A model generated the notes under the pieces. The model was not told the origin of the DNA and ran no database searches. It saw only the letters and a program-made list of their open reading frames with translations. A DNA stretch of 64,000 nucleotides from contig JAJVDF010000775.1 in assembly GCA_022410635.1 (NCBI GenBank), forward strand, positions 282,757 through 346,756, read 5' to 3'. Source of the DNA: Tretioscincus oriximinensis. Lineage: Eukaryota; Chordata; Lepidosauria; Squamata; Gymnophthalmidae. A program made the translations under genes and the position numbers. Positions within the stretch are counted from its first letter, which is position 1; each line of letters starts with the position of its first letter. Positions 47,729-58,956 of the stretch are shown here, one piece after another.

Positions 47729-47764
47729 TTGTAATATAGAAGTAAACAAACTTCTATATTACAA
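47729..47764. repeat. Perfect 15-bp hairpin
   Basis: TTGTAATATAGAAGT (47729-47743) and its exact reverse complement (47750-47764) flank a 6-base AAACAA loop, 55 bases beyond the hAT-like element. It may be a remnant of an imprecise excision or a tiny foldback; function unknown. Confidence 0.8.
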
Positions 47765-47870
47765 ACTATGGAATAGTTTTTACAGGTATGAATAAATGCT
47801 ACAAATGACTATGAAATAAATATTCTGATACTAGAGAAAGAGTCCAAGTAAATCTAAATGGAAGAGTAGT

Positions 47871-48206
47871 TAGGCTGACCAGATTTTCTGAGGTCCAAAC
47901 TGGAGCAATATTAATTCATGAATATGCAATTTATGAATATGCAAATCACCCACCAATATGCATATCCCCCTCAAATTCCCACATGCAAGAATTTTTTGAA
48001 GTGTGTGAGAATATTTTGAAGTGCATGAGAAATTTGCATTTTTAATTTTTTACTGAGGAGCGAATGCCAGAGCCCCCTAGATAGAGGTGGTGCAGTGATT
48101 TTGTTTTTTAAAAAAACATTCAATTTTTTNAAAAAAATCTTCACCAAAAATGGGGAAGCCCCTGGCTTCCCCCCTCCCCCCAAAAAGGGGTCATCTGGTC
48201 AGCCTA
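47871..48206 (+). mobile_element. TAGGCTGACCAGAT-family MITE, single-unit copy
   Basis: Left end TAGGCTGACCAGATTTTCTG, right end GGGGTCATCTGGTCAGCCTA; the inverted match is 14-15 bp. The interior carries twin TTCATGAATATGCAA words, a TTTACTGAGGAGCGAATGCC block and one GAGCCCCCTAGATAGAGGTG unit. No convincing target duplication (AGAGTAGT against TTATAGAT). The right end is the type found at both ends of the short copy at 31674. Confidence 0.75.
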
Positions 48207-48824
48207 TTATAGATGATAGGAGACAATTATGAAATCTAGGAAAGAGTCCATTATTTACTTTTGCTACCTACTCAGATGTAGGACACAATTGTGAATCTAT
48301 CTCCATATTTGCTGCTCAGCTGCTCAGTTCAGGGGAAGTTCTCATTTGCTTGATTTCTGGATAGGTTCAGTGTCATTAAAACCAAACAAAGTGAGAAATC
48401 TAGGTAATTATCCCTGTTATGTGAAGCTAGGCATTGTCATTGGATCTATTGTAAGAATGATACCATGAGGGTTATCACTTCACTATCCTGGTAATATAGT
48501 GGAAAACTGCAGTTATAACTGACATGTCCAATATAGTCATAGGAGAATTACATATTTTGACTCATGTATGAAGACACCCTAAATTTATTCACTCCAACTG
48601 TTGAANATATTTATTTATTAATACTTACACCTCGCCCCATACCTGAAGGGAAATCAAACCAGGTTGCTTGTGGATTGCATCTACATTTCCATTTCTTTAT
48701 TTCATTCACTCATTTTTCCCTGACAGGCACATTTAATGTCATTTCAATGATTTGATTTTCACAGTTAATACTCTACATTTAATAATTATGACAATCAAAA
48801 TACTTGCAAACATGTTTGGAGAAT
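48207..48824. other. AT-rich non-coding stretch
   Basis: No gene recognised. At about 48602-48655, ATATTTATTTATTAATACTT followed by CACCTCGCCCCATACCTGAA resembles another antisense L2-like or SINE tail fragment. Confidence 0.4.
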
Positions 48825-49957
48825 ACTGATTATTTGGACCCATTTAAATCTGGTTTCAGGCTCGGTCATGGAACGGAAACTATCTTGGTTGCCCTGGTGG
48901 ATGACCTCCTCTGGAGAAAGAGGGAATGTTACTCTGACAGTTCTCCTGTATCTCTCAATGGCTTTCATTATCATTGACCACAGTATCCTTCTGGAGAAGC
49001 TTTGTAGCTTAGGAGCTGGAGGCACTTGGCTGCAGTGGTCCAGTACCAGAGAGTGGCTGGGGAACATTGCAGCTTAACTCACTTGTGGGGTTCTTCGAGT
49101 CGATTTTGTCTCCCATTCTATTATGTCCTGGGAAAAATCAGGAGTTTTGGAGTGTCGTGCCATCAATATGCAGATTACACTCAGCTCTGTCTCTCAATAC
49201 CACCTGACTCAGGAGAAGTAGTTGAAGTTCTTGGAGGCTGTAATGGGTGGGGATGGGGAGCAATAAATTGCAATTGAATTCTGACAAGATGGAGAGCTGT
49301 GTGTCACTGGTTCTTATATACATGAAGGTGGAAGGCATCCTATCCTTGCCCTGGAAAGGACAGGTGTGTAATCTGGAGGTGCTCTTGGATGCTGCACTCA
49401 CGTTTGATGCTCAGGTGTAGGCAATGGCTAGAAATGCCTATTTTCAGCTACATCTGGTTTGCAAGGAAGGACCCTTTTGGGACAGGGAAAACCTGGTCTC
49501 AGTTCTCCATGCTCTGATATCTTCCAGACTGGACTATTGTGCTCTGCATGGGGCTGCCCTTGAAAACGGCACAGAAGCTGCAGCTGATGCAGAACTCAGC
49601 AGTGAGGCTACTGAGTTGTACAGCTGGCCAGACATACATTATGCTGTTTCTGAAAGAACTGATCTAGTTGCCTATTTGCTATTGAGCCCAATTTAAGGTA
49701 CAAGTATTGGCTTATAAGCCACTAAATTGCTTGGCCCCCAAGTACACGTGGCCTCCTCCCATATGTACCTGCCTGCACTCTAAGTTCATTTGATGAGACC
49801 CACCTGATAGTCCCACATCATTCACTCATGAAGGGGGTGTGGACACGTGGGAATGCCTATGCCACAAGTTATAGAATTGTGAGGTGTGCCAGCACCTACA
49901 CTGTACACATTAACACCTCTGGTGAAGACACACCTGTTCCTTTTTGCCTTTGACTGA
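48825..49957 (+). pseudogene. L2-like LINE ORF2 relic (reverse transcriptase to C-terminus)
   Basis: Translating with frame changes gives, in order: FKSGFRLGHGTETILVALVD (finger/palm region, 48840-48905), a degraded copy of the segment that normally carries the first catalytic Asp (48950-48990), CHQYADYTQLCLSIPPDSGE at 49158-49217, a worn LGVLLD-type stretch near 49370-49390, and the terminus VKTHLFLFAFD with its TGA at 49955-49957. In active elements this enzyme copies LINE RNA at the target site. Here the catalytic YADD reads YADY (49167-49178), and stops and frameshifts break the frame, so it is dead. It is 5'-truncated and lacks the 3' UTR tail. L2 clade is inferred from motif spacing. 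Confidence 0.75.
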
Positions 49958-52139
49958 GCCAAATATTCCCTTATCCTTGAGAATCAGCAATTTCCTGATA
50001 GCAGATATTTCCCAACATCCTAGTGAAATGCCATGTATTCCTCTTCTAAGCTCACACAAAGGAAGCAGCCTGAGATTCCCCTTTACTGTCTGCTTTATAC
50101 CATGCTAAGCATGTTCAGCATTATAGGATCGTAGAGCTGTGTAGCCAGAATATAATTCATCTCTCTGCTCTGTGATCCTGGTAGCCCATCTGTCAGTTTT
50201 GTTTAAAGGTTTGTTTGTATTTGTTTGCAACAGGAAGAAGGTAAGTATGGCCTGATTCGTGAACAATTTCTTTCAGAACGTAATTGCTGGTTTTTTCCTT
50301 TTATGTGGACAGACCCTTTGTCACAGAAACACTTTCAACAAATGATTTTTACTACACCTATGTCCCTAACCCTAACAGCTGCACTGTATTAGATGGTCTA
50401 TGCAAACTAAAGACAAAACAATAGAATAATACAGCTAGACAAATTCAAATAAATATTTTTGGTTCATCTGGATCAGAGTTTCCAGCAAGCGGGTTTCATA
50501 ATAAGAAACAAAAATACTAAGTATAAATAAATAAATAAATAAATCCATTCTTCAGATGCAATTATTTAGAAAAACTATTTTATACATACATTTTTTTTTG
50601 TTAAAATTGCAAAGTTACAGAAAATGAAGCATTTTCTTCCTTCGTTCATTTCATATTTCATCTTTTTATTCGAATATATCAGTTCAGAACAGGATCTGCT
50701 TTGGTTTCATTCAATCTAGGCAGATAATTTCCTTGTAAGAAGAAGGCAAGGAAGGGGTCACACGAAATCTTCCAATTTTCACTTTAAAATGGAAAATTAC
50801 TTTTTCAAGATGGAATCTGTTTGGCTAAAGATTCTAGGTTTTCGCTGATCATAGCTTAGTGTCTTTAATGTATCATATTTATCCCATAATTGTAGAGACA
50901 CTTCTACAAAAGGCAGTTTCTTGCATTTTGAATCAAAGTACTTTAAAAGTAAGCATATAATTCTNAACAAGGATTATTAAGCATTAATATCTATATGCAA
51001 TTGGAAATTTTGTCTTATTAGAGTAAATATACTTTAAATACTTTCTTAACACACTAGAAAGACAGCATCAACTAGAATTTCTTTATGAAATTGGTTTGTA
51101 CTCCAATTAACAAGAGGATTCTCATCATGAATGATGGATGTGATATAGGATTTCCCAGCATAATAAGGCCATCTACGTGTCTACATTCCAAATTGTGTGT
51201 TGCCTCTACCTAATAATTCACACCTTAGAAGATAAAGTATGCACATGTGACAACTAACCTGGAATGGTGTAATTGGATGGCAGATGAGCTATCCAGTATA
51301 TGATCTGGATTTGTGCTTTTAATACACTCAGTAGTCTTCAGCCAATACAGCTTTAACCAGATTTACTCTTTGTGTGGTCCTTGGATCCAATTTCTTCTGT
51401 GGAGGCAAATAATTATAATGACCTCTTAGACAATAACGCACAGCTCTATGTAACGGCAGAAGACAAATATTTCACTTTACCTAGTACTTAAATTCTGTAG
51501 CTGTATAAAGTAACTTGCTGAATTTCCACAACCCAACATAAACACTGTGAGAATGATATGTCAGTTCAGACTGTTTGGTTATATGGGTTCAGAAAGACAG
51601 TATTGCTTATCACAGAGACTCTTGATCTATCAGCACCCTTGCTGAGAAAGAGATTTATGACTAACCTTTGCTAGGTCTGTGGCAAATAACAGTGGGGAAA
51701 TGTTTCCTACAGAATAGGCAGTCAGGTGGCTCAACATGAAATTAGATATGTTTCCAGACATAACAGGTAGCTGAAGGTTTGATTGAAATTCAGGGTCTCA
51801 AATAATAAAAGGAAGGTAAGAATAAAAAGAAGCATAGAGAGAACTGGATTGCCTAGTGTATGATTTAGTCATCGGGGTAAGGGGGGGAGGGATGAAGATG
51901 TTTTAAACAATGCTTCAGATTAATCACATGTTCATCTTTTATACTATATTAATATAGTAGAAGGCCAATCATTCTCAGAAATTAGTGGAAATGTTATAAT
52001 TCCCCAGCAGTGTTAGATTTACAGAAAAATCTGATTAACATGGAAATTCATGTAGGTAGCCCAAAAATGCAGAATGGCATTGCAGAAAAAAAACTTTATT
52101 GGAAACTGTTTTGATACTTGCCATTGGAAATATGTATGC
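49958..52139. other. AT-rich non-coding stretch
   Basis: No gene recognised. An AAAT repeat lies at about 50523-50545. A short N is at 50965. Confidence 0.5.
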
Positions 52140-52273
52140 AAAATATAAGTCGGCTACTCATGGAATGCTGTGGGCGCCAGTTGTTGCTTACGAGGAGGAG
52201 GGAGACGCTCTGGGAATGGGTGTTCTTCCTCGTTGGCGACAGGAAGTGATGCGTCTTCCTGGGCGACGAAGGG

Positions 52274-52280
52274 TATAAAA
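52274..52280 (+). promoter_or_regulatory. TATA box candidate
   Basis: TATAAAA inside GGGTATAAAAACCCC, itself a short dyad, downstream of CpG-rich sequence with two GGCGAC repeats (CGTTGGCGACAGG, CTGGGCGACGAAG). The setting is more promoter-like than any other TATA-like word in the window. Initiation is not demonstrated. Confidence 0.4.
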
Positions 52281-52761
52281 ACCCCTTGCCGGCCTCCATC
52301 TTCCTTTCTTGCTGGCGACACGCGAAACCAACCCTTCCCTCCCTTTTTTTTTTACTTTCTCCAGTCATGGCAGTGAGCGGAGATGTCAGCAGTGGTGCAG
52401 CTTGGAGTAAAAAAAAAACTGGAGACAGGGATCCCCATGACTACCTCATAGGCTGAGGGCCCTTCTTTAAAAGGTTCTGAACTTGTATGCCTACCTTAGC
52501 GCAGTAGGTTGAACACAGGTTTGGAGTCATTGAGGTGGGCTATACACAGGACTGATCCCTTGAGAGCCCTTCCAAGCCTCTCTGATCCTCTATGGAGTAG
52601 CCACAAAATGGGTGGGTCTCAGATGCTGCTGGACAGCTTGGGTGCCTAGACCAGGGGGGCTGACACACCACATGACTGGGCATCCTGGGACTGATGCCAT
52701 GGGGCATGGTACACGGGGTCTACCGGCAAGGCCCGAGCTAGACAATTAGTGTTACGTCTTT

Positions 52762-52870
52762 GGTGCGTGGCCCAGATGTATGTAAGTCAGACCGGGCAGC
52801 TGACTTATGGTGTCACATCAAGGTGCGTGACCCAGGTGGTTCAGGTCAGACCGGGTGGCTGACCTGGGGT
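52762..52870 (+). repeat. Two tandem hairpin units with compensatory changes
   Basis: GGTGCGTGGCCCAGATG (52762) and GGTGCGTGACCCAGGTG (about 52822) start two units of about 59-60 bases. Each has an 8-bp stem and a 9-base loop: TAAGTCAG/CTGACTTA (52783-52790, 52800-52807) around ACCGGGCAG, and CAGGTCAG/CTGACCTG (52842-52849, 52859-52866) around ACCGGGTGG. Two stem pairs change in step (T-A to C-G, A-T to G-C), keeping both stems perfect. This fits selection on a hairpin or on a palindromic protein site; unit 2 is also an inverted AGGTCA pair. Confidence 0.75.
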
Positions 52871-53034
52871 GTCTGCCAAGCTGCTGCGCCCGCCACACTC
52901 CTACTCCAGCCATGGCCTTATTCTCCCCACTTCTGGGTTAGTTATTTGTTAAGCACTTTTATGTTTTAACTTACTTGCCGCGCCTTTAGTATTATGCGTT
53001 TTTGCATTAGGGTTTTTGCTTATTGTTAAATTGT

Positions 53035-53040
53035 AATAAA
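53035..53040 (+). terminator. Polyadenylation signal candidate
   Basis: AATAAA, followed about 25 bases later by GAGTGGTCTCC. This common hexamer matters only because it closes the block opened by the TATA box at 52274. Confidence 0.35.
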
Positions 53041-53085
53041 AATATGTTAAATTTAGAGTGGTCTCCTTCTCTACCTTTGACTGCA

Positions 53086-54062
53086 ACCAGTATTTAAATA
53101 AATTATTAGTTAAGTGTTAGTAACAGAAACAAATAAGCAAACAAAAAAGTAACTGAAACACATTAGCTTGCAGATGTTGAATATAGAAATGAAAATGAAT
53201 GAAATGCCTGCATGGAAATTTGCCACATTAATTTAACAATATTTTTCCATCTTCTCCTCATCATTTAGATGCTACAGAAATATTGTGGTGGTTGTGATAA
53301 TGAGACACTGAGAAAGATAGTAAATCTTGCCACAAATTGCTTTCTCATATACTCCAATCCACATTGGGTAGACTAGATCTAGTAAATACTAAAGATTACC
53401 TATACTTATGAGGACCATCATTATGAGCCAATTCAAAAATACCCTTCTTGGAACACTACTGAATGTATATACCATCCTTGTTGAGCTACGATAAACTTGA
53501 AATCTACTGGTTTATTAGACTGGGGCATCATTTTGATTATCATAGCCTATTCTATGTCTCATTCTGTGCTGTTGGAGCATACTAAGAGGGGAGAAGTATA
53601 CCTTATCCCACATTATCCTAAAGCTGAGTGCTCAAAAAGATATTACCCATATACAAGTTCCCACTTTTCAAGCAAAATTTCCTGTAATCTGATTCCTTTC
53701 CTGGAACAATTATTTTATTGTTCCATAAGGCATAAGGAAAAAAAAACAAAGAAGTGCAAAATAAATCTTCTTACATGTTTCTTTTTTTTCTTCCTCATAC
53801 ACCCCTTGAGATCAAACAGAATCTTCTGCAGATTGACCTATTACATGTTCAGTCTGCAGACACTTTTTCATGTCTAGTTATCTTGTTTATCTTTAAGAAA
53901 TATACTACTTCACCGCAGAAAGCTCATAGGCTACATCCCCACCTGTATGTTTGCTCCACTTTGCAAACACTTAAGAAAGCAAACACGTTGGGCAAACATG
54001 TCTGCCCCCATTTTAGTTTCCATTCATCTGCTGCCTTAGTTCAAATGATGAGCCTCTGAAGG
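53086..54062. other. AT-rich stretch, start of a Harbinger-like fragment
   Basis: No gene recognised. From about 53928 the text AGGCTACATCCCCACCTG is the kind of end seen in Harbinger-like MITEs and leads into the repeat at 54063. A 126-codon frame at 53497-53877 has a T-rich, Phe-run composition and no recognised domain. Confidence 0.4.
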
Positions 54063-54140
54063 CACTGCTATGCTTTCCTAACTACAATGCCCAGAATTCC
54101 CTGCAACCCTGCTTACTGTTCCCAGGCAGTCTCTGTGCTC
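54063..54140. repeat. PIF/Harbinger-like MITE fragment, copy 2 of 2
   Basis: CTTTCCTAACTACAATGCCC, AGAATTCCCTGCAACCCTGC and TTACTGTTCCCAGGCAG match 23085-23160. Related sequence may extend from about 53928 to 54310. Confidence 0.45.
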
Positions 54141-55430
54141 AAAGAGACAATTAAGTCTTTACAATTTGCTACCAGCAGCTCTGGAGAAATTCTTCTCTGT
54201 GATTTTAAAATGGAGATCCTGTCCACACAGAGCCTCACTTTAGGTAATGTCTCAGAGGCTGTGAAAATTGCATGAAATGGGAAGGCTGTTTACTTTGCTC
54301 TGAAGACCTTTAAAGTGCATGGAAAGATAGATACACATGGTTCCATGGGTCAATCAAAAGGCAAAGTCATCTCTAAAGTGCAGGAAATAGAAAGTGGGGA
54401 CTGGGCTTAAGAGTTGCTCTACTTATCTCAGAAGTGATGCAGAGAATAGTCCTGATGGTCCACTAGCAGTCAAAATGTTTTGACTTGAGTCTTAAAAGAG
54501 GCGGCAAATGGCAGCCTTGCCTTAGGGCACTTGGTTGGTGCTGATCTGCGATTAGGTCAAGATTTCCAATCACACACCCAACCTGCATCCAGATAACATG
54601 TCACATAATGCCAAGGTGGCTTTCTAATAGCCCACTGTAAACCTTTTTATGTTTTCCTTATCCCCTTCAACTTGCAACTCTTTAAAGAACTCTGAAAACA
54701 CTACTTTCTCTGTGGCAGGATCAAGATATCATGACAGCCCTACCTGGACATTGCTTAGAGCAAGAATTCCCATTGTAGGAAATCAATATCTATTGATTCC
54801 CTGCTCAGAAACTAAACTGTACAGAGGACAGTGGAAGGGGTTTGTTTCAAAAACGACAGCAGATCATGTTGCCCAAAGGAAAGTCTTGTGAGATTTCAAC
54901 TATGAAAATACCAAAATAATGTGTACATTAACAAAAAAGATAGCATATCCTTTTATAATGTAATCAAAGGGAATAATACTAAAAAAGAGAAAAAATGTTG
55001 CCATTATCATTGCTGACCTTACCAGGCACTAATAATACTAGTTGCAGACCCAAGTGGGACATTTATGTACTACTGCACTTAACCAATGCATCATTTGAAA
55101 AATTAGGGACTAAAGAAAATCTGAGTATCATCAAATGGCAGAAATATGTTTTTACAAAGTGCGATATTTTAAACCCTTAGCCTTCCTTGCCAGAAAAAAT
55201 TGAACCTGCATGAGATCAGGTTGGTAGGAATTCATCATCCTAAGAGTACGTCATTTTCAAAAAAGCCTTCAAAGTAGCGTTTTGCAGTCTTCAGCCATGA
55301 TAATAGCTACAGAGGCTTCATCATGTCCCAACATGAGATAGTCAGGATTTGGGTGCCATAAACCTTTCTGAGGCAACGGGCAGAGATGAAGCAGTATCTG
55401 CCAATATGGACAGCATCAGCGGAAACCAAA
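54141..55430. other. AT-rich non-coding stretch
   Basis: No gene recognised. Confidence 0.5.
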
Positions 55431-55730
55431 TTATTCTCCTTCTCCTTCTCCTTCTNNNNNNNNNNNNNNNNNNNNNNNNNNNNNNNNNNNNNNNNNNNNN
55501 NNNNNNNNNNNNNNNNNNNNNNNNNNNNNNNNNNNNNNNNNNNNNNNNNNNNNNNNNNNNNNNNNNNNNNNNNNNNNNNNNNNNNNNNNNNNNNNNNNNN
55601 NNNNNNNNNNNNNNNNNNNNNNNNNNNNNNNNNNNNNNNNNNNNNNNNNNNNNNNNNNNNNNNNNNNNNNNNNNNNNNNNNNNNNNNNNNNNNNNNNNNN
55701 NNNNNNNNNNNNNNNNNNNNNNNNNNNNNN

Positions 55731-55765
<35 letters not shown>
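55431..55765. repeat. Assembly gap between two different microsatellites
   Basis: CTCCTT repeats (about 55436-55455) run into 275 Ns (55456-55730), and on the far side the sequence is (CAT)n (55731-55765). The gap probably hides a compound simple repeat the assembler could not cross; its true length is unknown. Long frames across it are made of unknown residues. Confidence 0.95.
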
Positions 55766-56470
55766 CAAGGTATTAGTAAAAAAAAAGCCACACAGAATTG
55801 CTGAACTGCATGGAAACTATTGTTGAATGCAAGGCTAAATATTGGCTCCAGATATCTACCAGGGGAAACAACACTATTGATGATACGAACCATTCTTAAA
55901 CAACAAGAAGTTAATCAAACTACTGGGAATAGTTAAGAATGTGTATATGAATATAATATTTGTATGTAATTGTTATAGCTTCTGTAATATAATTATGTTC
56001 AATAAAAGATTAATAAAAACATCCCCCATTATACTGCTACAGTGCCAAATTCTCATTAGAGTCATACAATTAACATGATTATTCATTTGTATATCTATGT
56101 AAAGCAATAGAAAAGCAACTTTAGTAGCAATCTGTACTGAACTAAATTCCTTTTCTATTTCAGAATATGGATTATTTAATTTAAAATGTTTTTATAAAGT
56201 ACATGCATCAATTAAACCTTGAACCATGTAAGTCCAGTCAAACTGAAATTTAGTTGAGTCCCAAGTATAACACTTTTAAAAATTGCAGTTCTCTAAAATA
56301 CACTTCAGTTGAAAGCTCATACAATGATACAGCATCAGTTCTTCCTGTTCTATAGTTTATCCCAACAAGCCATGTTAAACCTTATTCCAATATCTCATAC
56401 AATAATACAATTATTATTATTGCAAAATAAATTAGATTGCTGTATCTAAATATCATGTCAGTTGTAAAAT
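55766..56470. other. AT-rich non-coding stretch
   Basis: No gene recognised. 55930-56020 ends in TTCAATAAAAGATTAATAAA, which could be the tail of an old retroelement; not proven. Confidence 0.4.
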
Positions 56471-56551
56471 TTGTCTCCAAGCACCTTAGACACTAACAAG
56501 GAAAATGTGCATAGCAGGAGCACGTATAGACAAATCTACTTCTTCAGATGT
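56471..56551 (-). repeat. Short interspersed repeat, copy 2 of 2
   Basis: GTCTCCAAGCACCTTAGACA, CTAACAAGGAAAATG and AATCTACTTCTTCAGATG align with 1806-1881. Same orientation as copy 1; class uncertain. Confidence 0.5.
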
Positions 56552-57475
56552 TTTGGAATGAACAACCATGTAGAGACAAATGAAATAGCNAGATGAATGA
56601 CTGAACAGAAGTATAAAGGGGTATGGAGGTGATGAGTTAATTACAATATAATGAAAGTCATTGGGTCTTCCTGTGGGAAGCAAAGCTAACAAGAGAATCT
56701 TGTATCTCTTTAACAAGAAAAAAGATAGGCATAATTATCTTTCATAAAGTCTACTTTTTGAATGTCAGAGAACATGAGAGAAGAAAGCCCAAAATAAGCA
56801 AGAATCCTGCAAACCAAAGAGATGCAGAAAGGTGAAGAAAAACTCTTTAATATTTCCAGAAAAGGATTTATAAGGAACTATATGAAAGGTTTTGACATTT
56901 CTTATTCTATTTTTTTACATCAATTTTGGTACCCTCAAAAAGGAAAAGACTCCTTTTTGGTGTTCCTTATAGCCAATCTTCAAAGTCTGTTGTAGATTTA
57001 GTGCCTAATCTCATCATTTCTTTCCTTTTTTTAAAAATCGAATTCAATGTGAATAAGGTACCAATCAAAACATGAAGTATTAGAGCATAAATTTCAGACT
57101 TCTATGTTTCATATTATGTTCACATAAAAATCATTAAATGAAATAGGTTTACCACCTTCCATCTATCTTTAGCCTTTGAAATTACTTAATAAATCTTAAG
57201 TTTCCATTCCTATGCTGTCCCAGCCTTCAATGGCATTGCTTTTAACTATAGGACTCTCCTTTAACCACAGAAATGTACCAAGAGAGATTTGAAACACTGT
57301 AGAATAGAGATGGTCAGATTAGGCAAACTACAGAAACGTGTGACTGATCATGTGATGGATGGAAGATACTCATTCACTCTTTTGAGGTCCATAATGATGT
57401 CTTACATTTCTATTATAAAATATGTTTTCTTCTTAACAATAGTTAAGAAGTGTGTGCTCTGCTTCATGAATAAAT
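56552..57475. other. AT-rich non-coding stretch
   Basis: Nothing recognised. Confidence 0.5.
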
Positions 57476-57772
57476 GAATGCTCAATCGCTAAGGAATCCG
57501 TCTCTCACCTGGGAGATCAGGTTTCGAAGCCCTGTATTGGATGTGGGGAGGGATGAGCACCTTCCACTAGCCTGTAGCTCTAGCCAACCCAGCTATTCAA
57601 AAGCATGAATTGCAAGAAATTGCAACTGACTGCAAGTAGATATATGGGAACCACCACAGCCTGCTGTGGAAGATAGAATGTCAGCCTTCGGGCAAAAATA
57701 CCCTTGTAAGCCACTTTGAGTCCCTTTGAAAGGTGAGAAAAATTGGGGTATAAGAACTCAGTTCTTCTTTTT
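57476..57772 (+). mobile_element. tRNA-derived SINE (family A), nearly complete
   Basis: Begins within the A-box region (GCTCAATCGCTAAGGAATCC), keeps GGTTTCGAAGCCC as the B box, then CACCTTCCACTAGCCTGTAG, the body and GGGGTATAAGAACTCAGTTC with a T/C-rich tail. Only about the first ten bases of the head are missing. Confidence 0.9.
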
Positions 57773-57917
57773 TCTTTTATTTTAAACCAGTTCTTTATGA
57801 TGTTGCAGTGTGTTATAATTCAGTATACAATAACCTTGTTTTGGAACTCCAAAATAGGTGAAATTATCTGACCTTGATTATGCTTTATTCTAAAAACCTG
57901 CCATAAATAATGTGGCA

Positions 57918-57921
<4 letters not shown>

Positions 57922-57981
<60 letters not shown>
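57922..57981 (+). repeat. (TTA)20 microsatellite
   Basis: Twenty uninterrupted TTA units; the poly-isoleucine frame over it is an artefact. Confidence 0.95.
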
Positions 57982-58878
57982 GTCCAGAGCCTTTTCTATA
58001 TTATAAAAGTAAACTTAATCAAAACCCTGTTTTATTCTGGGATCGTGTCCTCCTCCTTACCATATATTGCTTTTTGCTAGTTCAGATTTTTTTATCTAAT
58101 GGGAGCATGAGGGTGAGATATTTTTCTCTTATTCCAAATATAAACTTTTCTTTTCCCATAGAGACTTGGAGTGTGGAGAGAGAAGAAAATCTATTTTCCA
58201 TGCTCCCTTTTTATGTCTTCTGACTAATGGCTGTGCTACTAAAAATGAATTATTCGTACTGTTACTTAATGTGAAAATTACTGTATCTCATTTTCTGTCA
58301 CCTGTGTGCTGAGTTGACCTAGCGATTTTGCCCCACAATGGATTTGTTTTATTTTTTTTCCTTTTTCTTTAAGGGACGTGCATGTTCTATTTGGGTATTA
58401 TAAATTAATTAAATATGTGATTCCAATTAGTGCTGTTACTTTCCCAGCAGGGTACTGATGCTTTGTGATAACTTCTCTCCTAAATTAAAACATGTATTCC
58501 CACTTTTTTTTTTTAACCAACTTAAAAAAAAATAAGAAGCAAAGGTCTTTCTTTCAACCAAGCAACAAATATGTAAAATAGATTATCAGTGTTACCAGTA
58601 GTAACTTTTATTGGAAAACTCTAATTACTGTTTCCATGGAAAATTATTAAAAACTACATTAAACAAGAGTGGAGATGTTTAATTTGGATTCCTTCGGAAA
58701 TTAGAATCCATAATCCGAATTCTATTACTAGTCTCTGAAGAGGACTCCGATCTTTGTGTGTCCAAACCAAGACAATGTAAAGCCCCAACAATGTGCTTGT
58801 CTATTAGTTCATTACTTTTAGCATAGAGCTAATAACAGCTGAGTGCTCAGTGTAGACATGTTAGGCTTCTTATATACG
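57982..58878. other. AT-rich stretch with candidate conserved non-coding segments
   Basis: No gene or repeat recognised. 58230-58500 and 58560-58780 are rich in ordered homeobox-type words (AATTAATTAAAT, TCTAATTACTG, CCAATTAGTGC) and lack transposon landmarks. They look like conserved enhancer-like DNA, but this is a visual impression only. Confidence 0.25.
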
Positions 58879-58956
58879 TACTGCTCAAAACAATTAAGGG
58901 AACACTGTAACATAACAGTGTATGTTAAAGTGTTCCCTTAATTGTTTTGAGCAGTA
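58879..58956 (-). mobile_element. 78-bp Tc1/mariner-like palindrome, copy 2
   Basis: Same tip (TACTGCTCAAAACAATTAAG) and same 78-bp length as 32303-32380, with central hexamer ACAGTG. Reversed, this is CACTGT, and the reversed copy differs from copy 1 at only two positions, so the two lie in opposite orientation. TA dinucleotides flank it. Confidence 0.85.

Larger units (their letters stand above)
52140..53085 (+). other. CpG-enriched transcription-unit-like block (possible solo LTR or ncRNA unit)
   Basis: About 950 bases that stand out from AT-rich flanks. The first 190 bases carry roughly a dozen CpGs and a TATAAAA box at 52274-52280. A middle part has a GATCCCTTGAGAGCCCTTCC segment that could be a worn CR1 tail. 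Next come two tandem units with hairpins (52762-52870), and near the end AATAAA at 53035-53040 followed by a GTGGTCTCC-type GT-rich patch. That order resembles a self-contained polymerase II unit or an LTR. I found no TG...CA ends with matching target duplication, no poly-A tail and no second copy, so the class is open. The frames inside (68-69 codons) show no known domain. Confidence 0.4.

Noticed and set aside
47060..47749. 229-codon minus-strand frame
   Set aside because: It spans an hAT-like non-autonomous element from end to end; openness follows from CpG- and GC-rich composition, and the translation has no recognisable domain.
55342..55893. Long open frames (up to 183 codons) across the N gap, with poly-Ser, poly-His, poly-Met or poly-Asp ends
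   Set aside because: Most residues are unknown (N run) and the rest come from CAT and CTCCTT microsatellites; no protein evidence.
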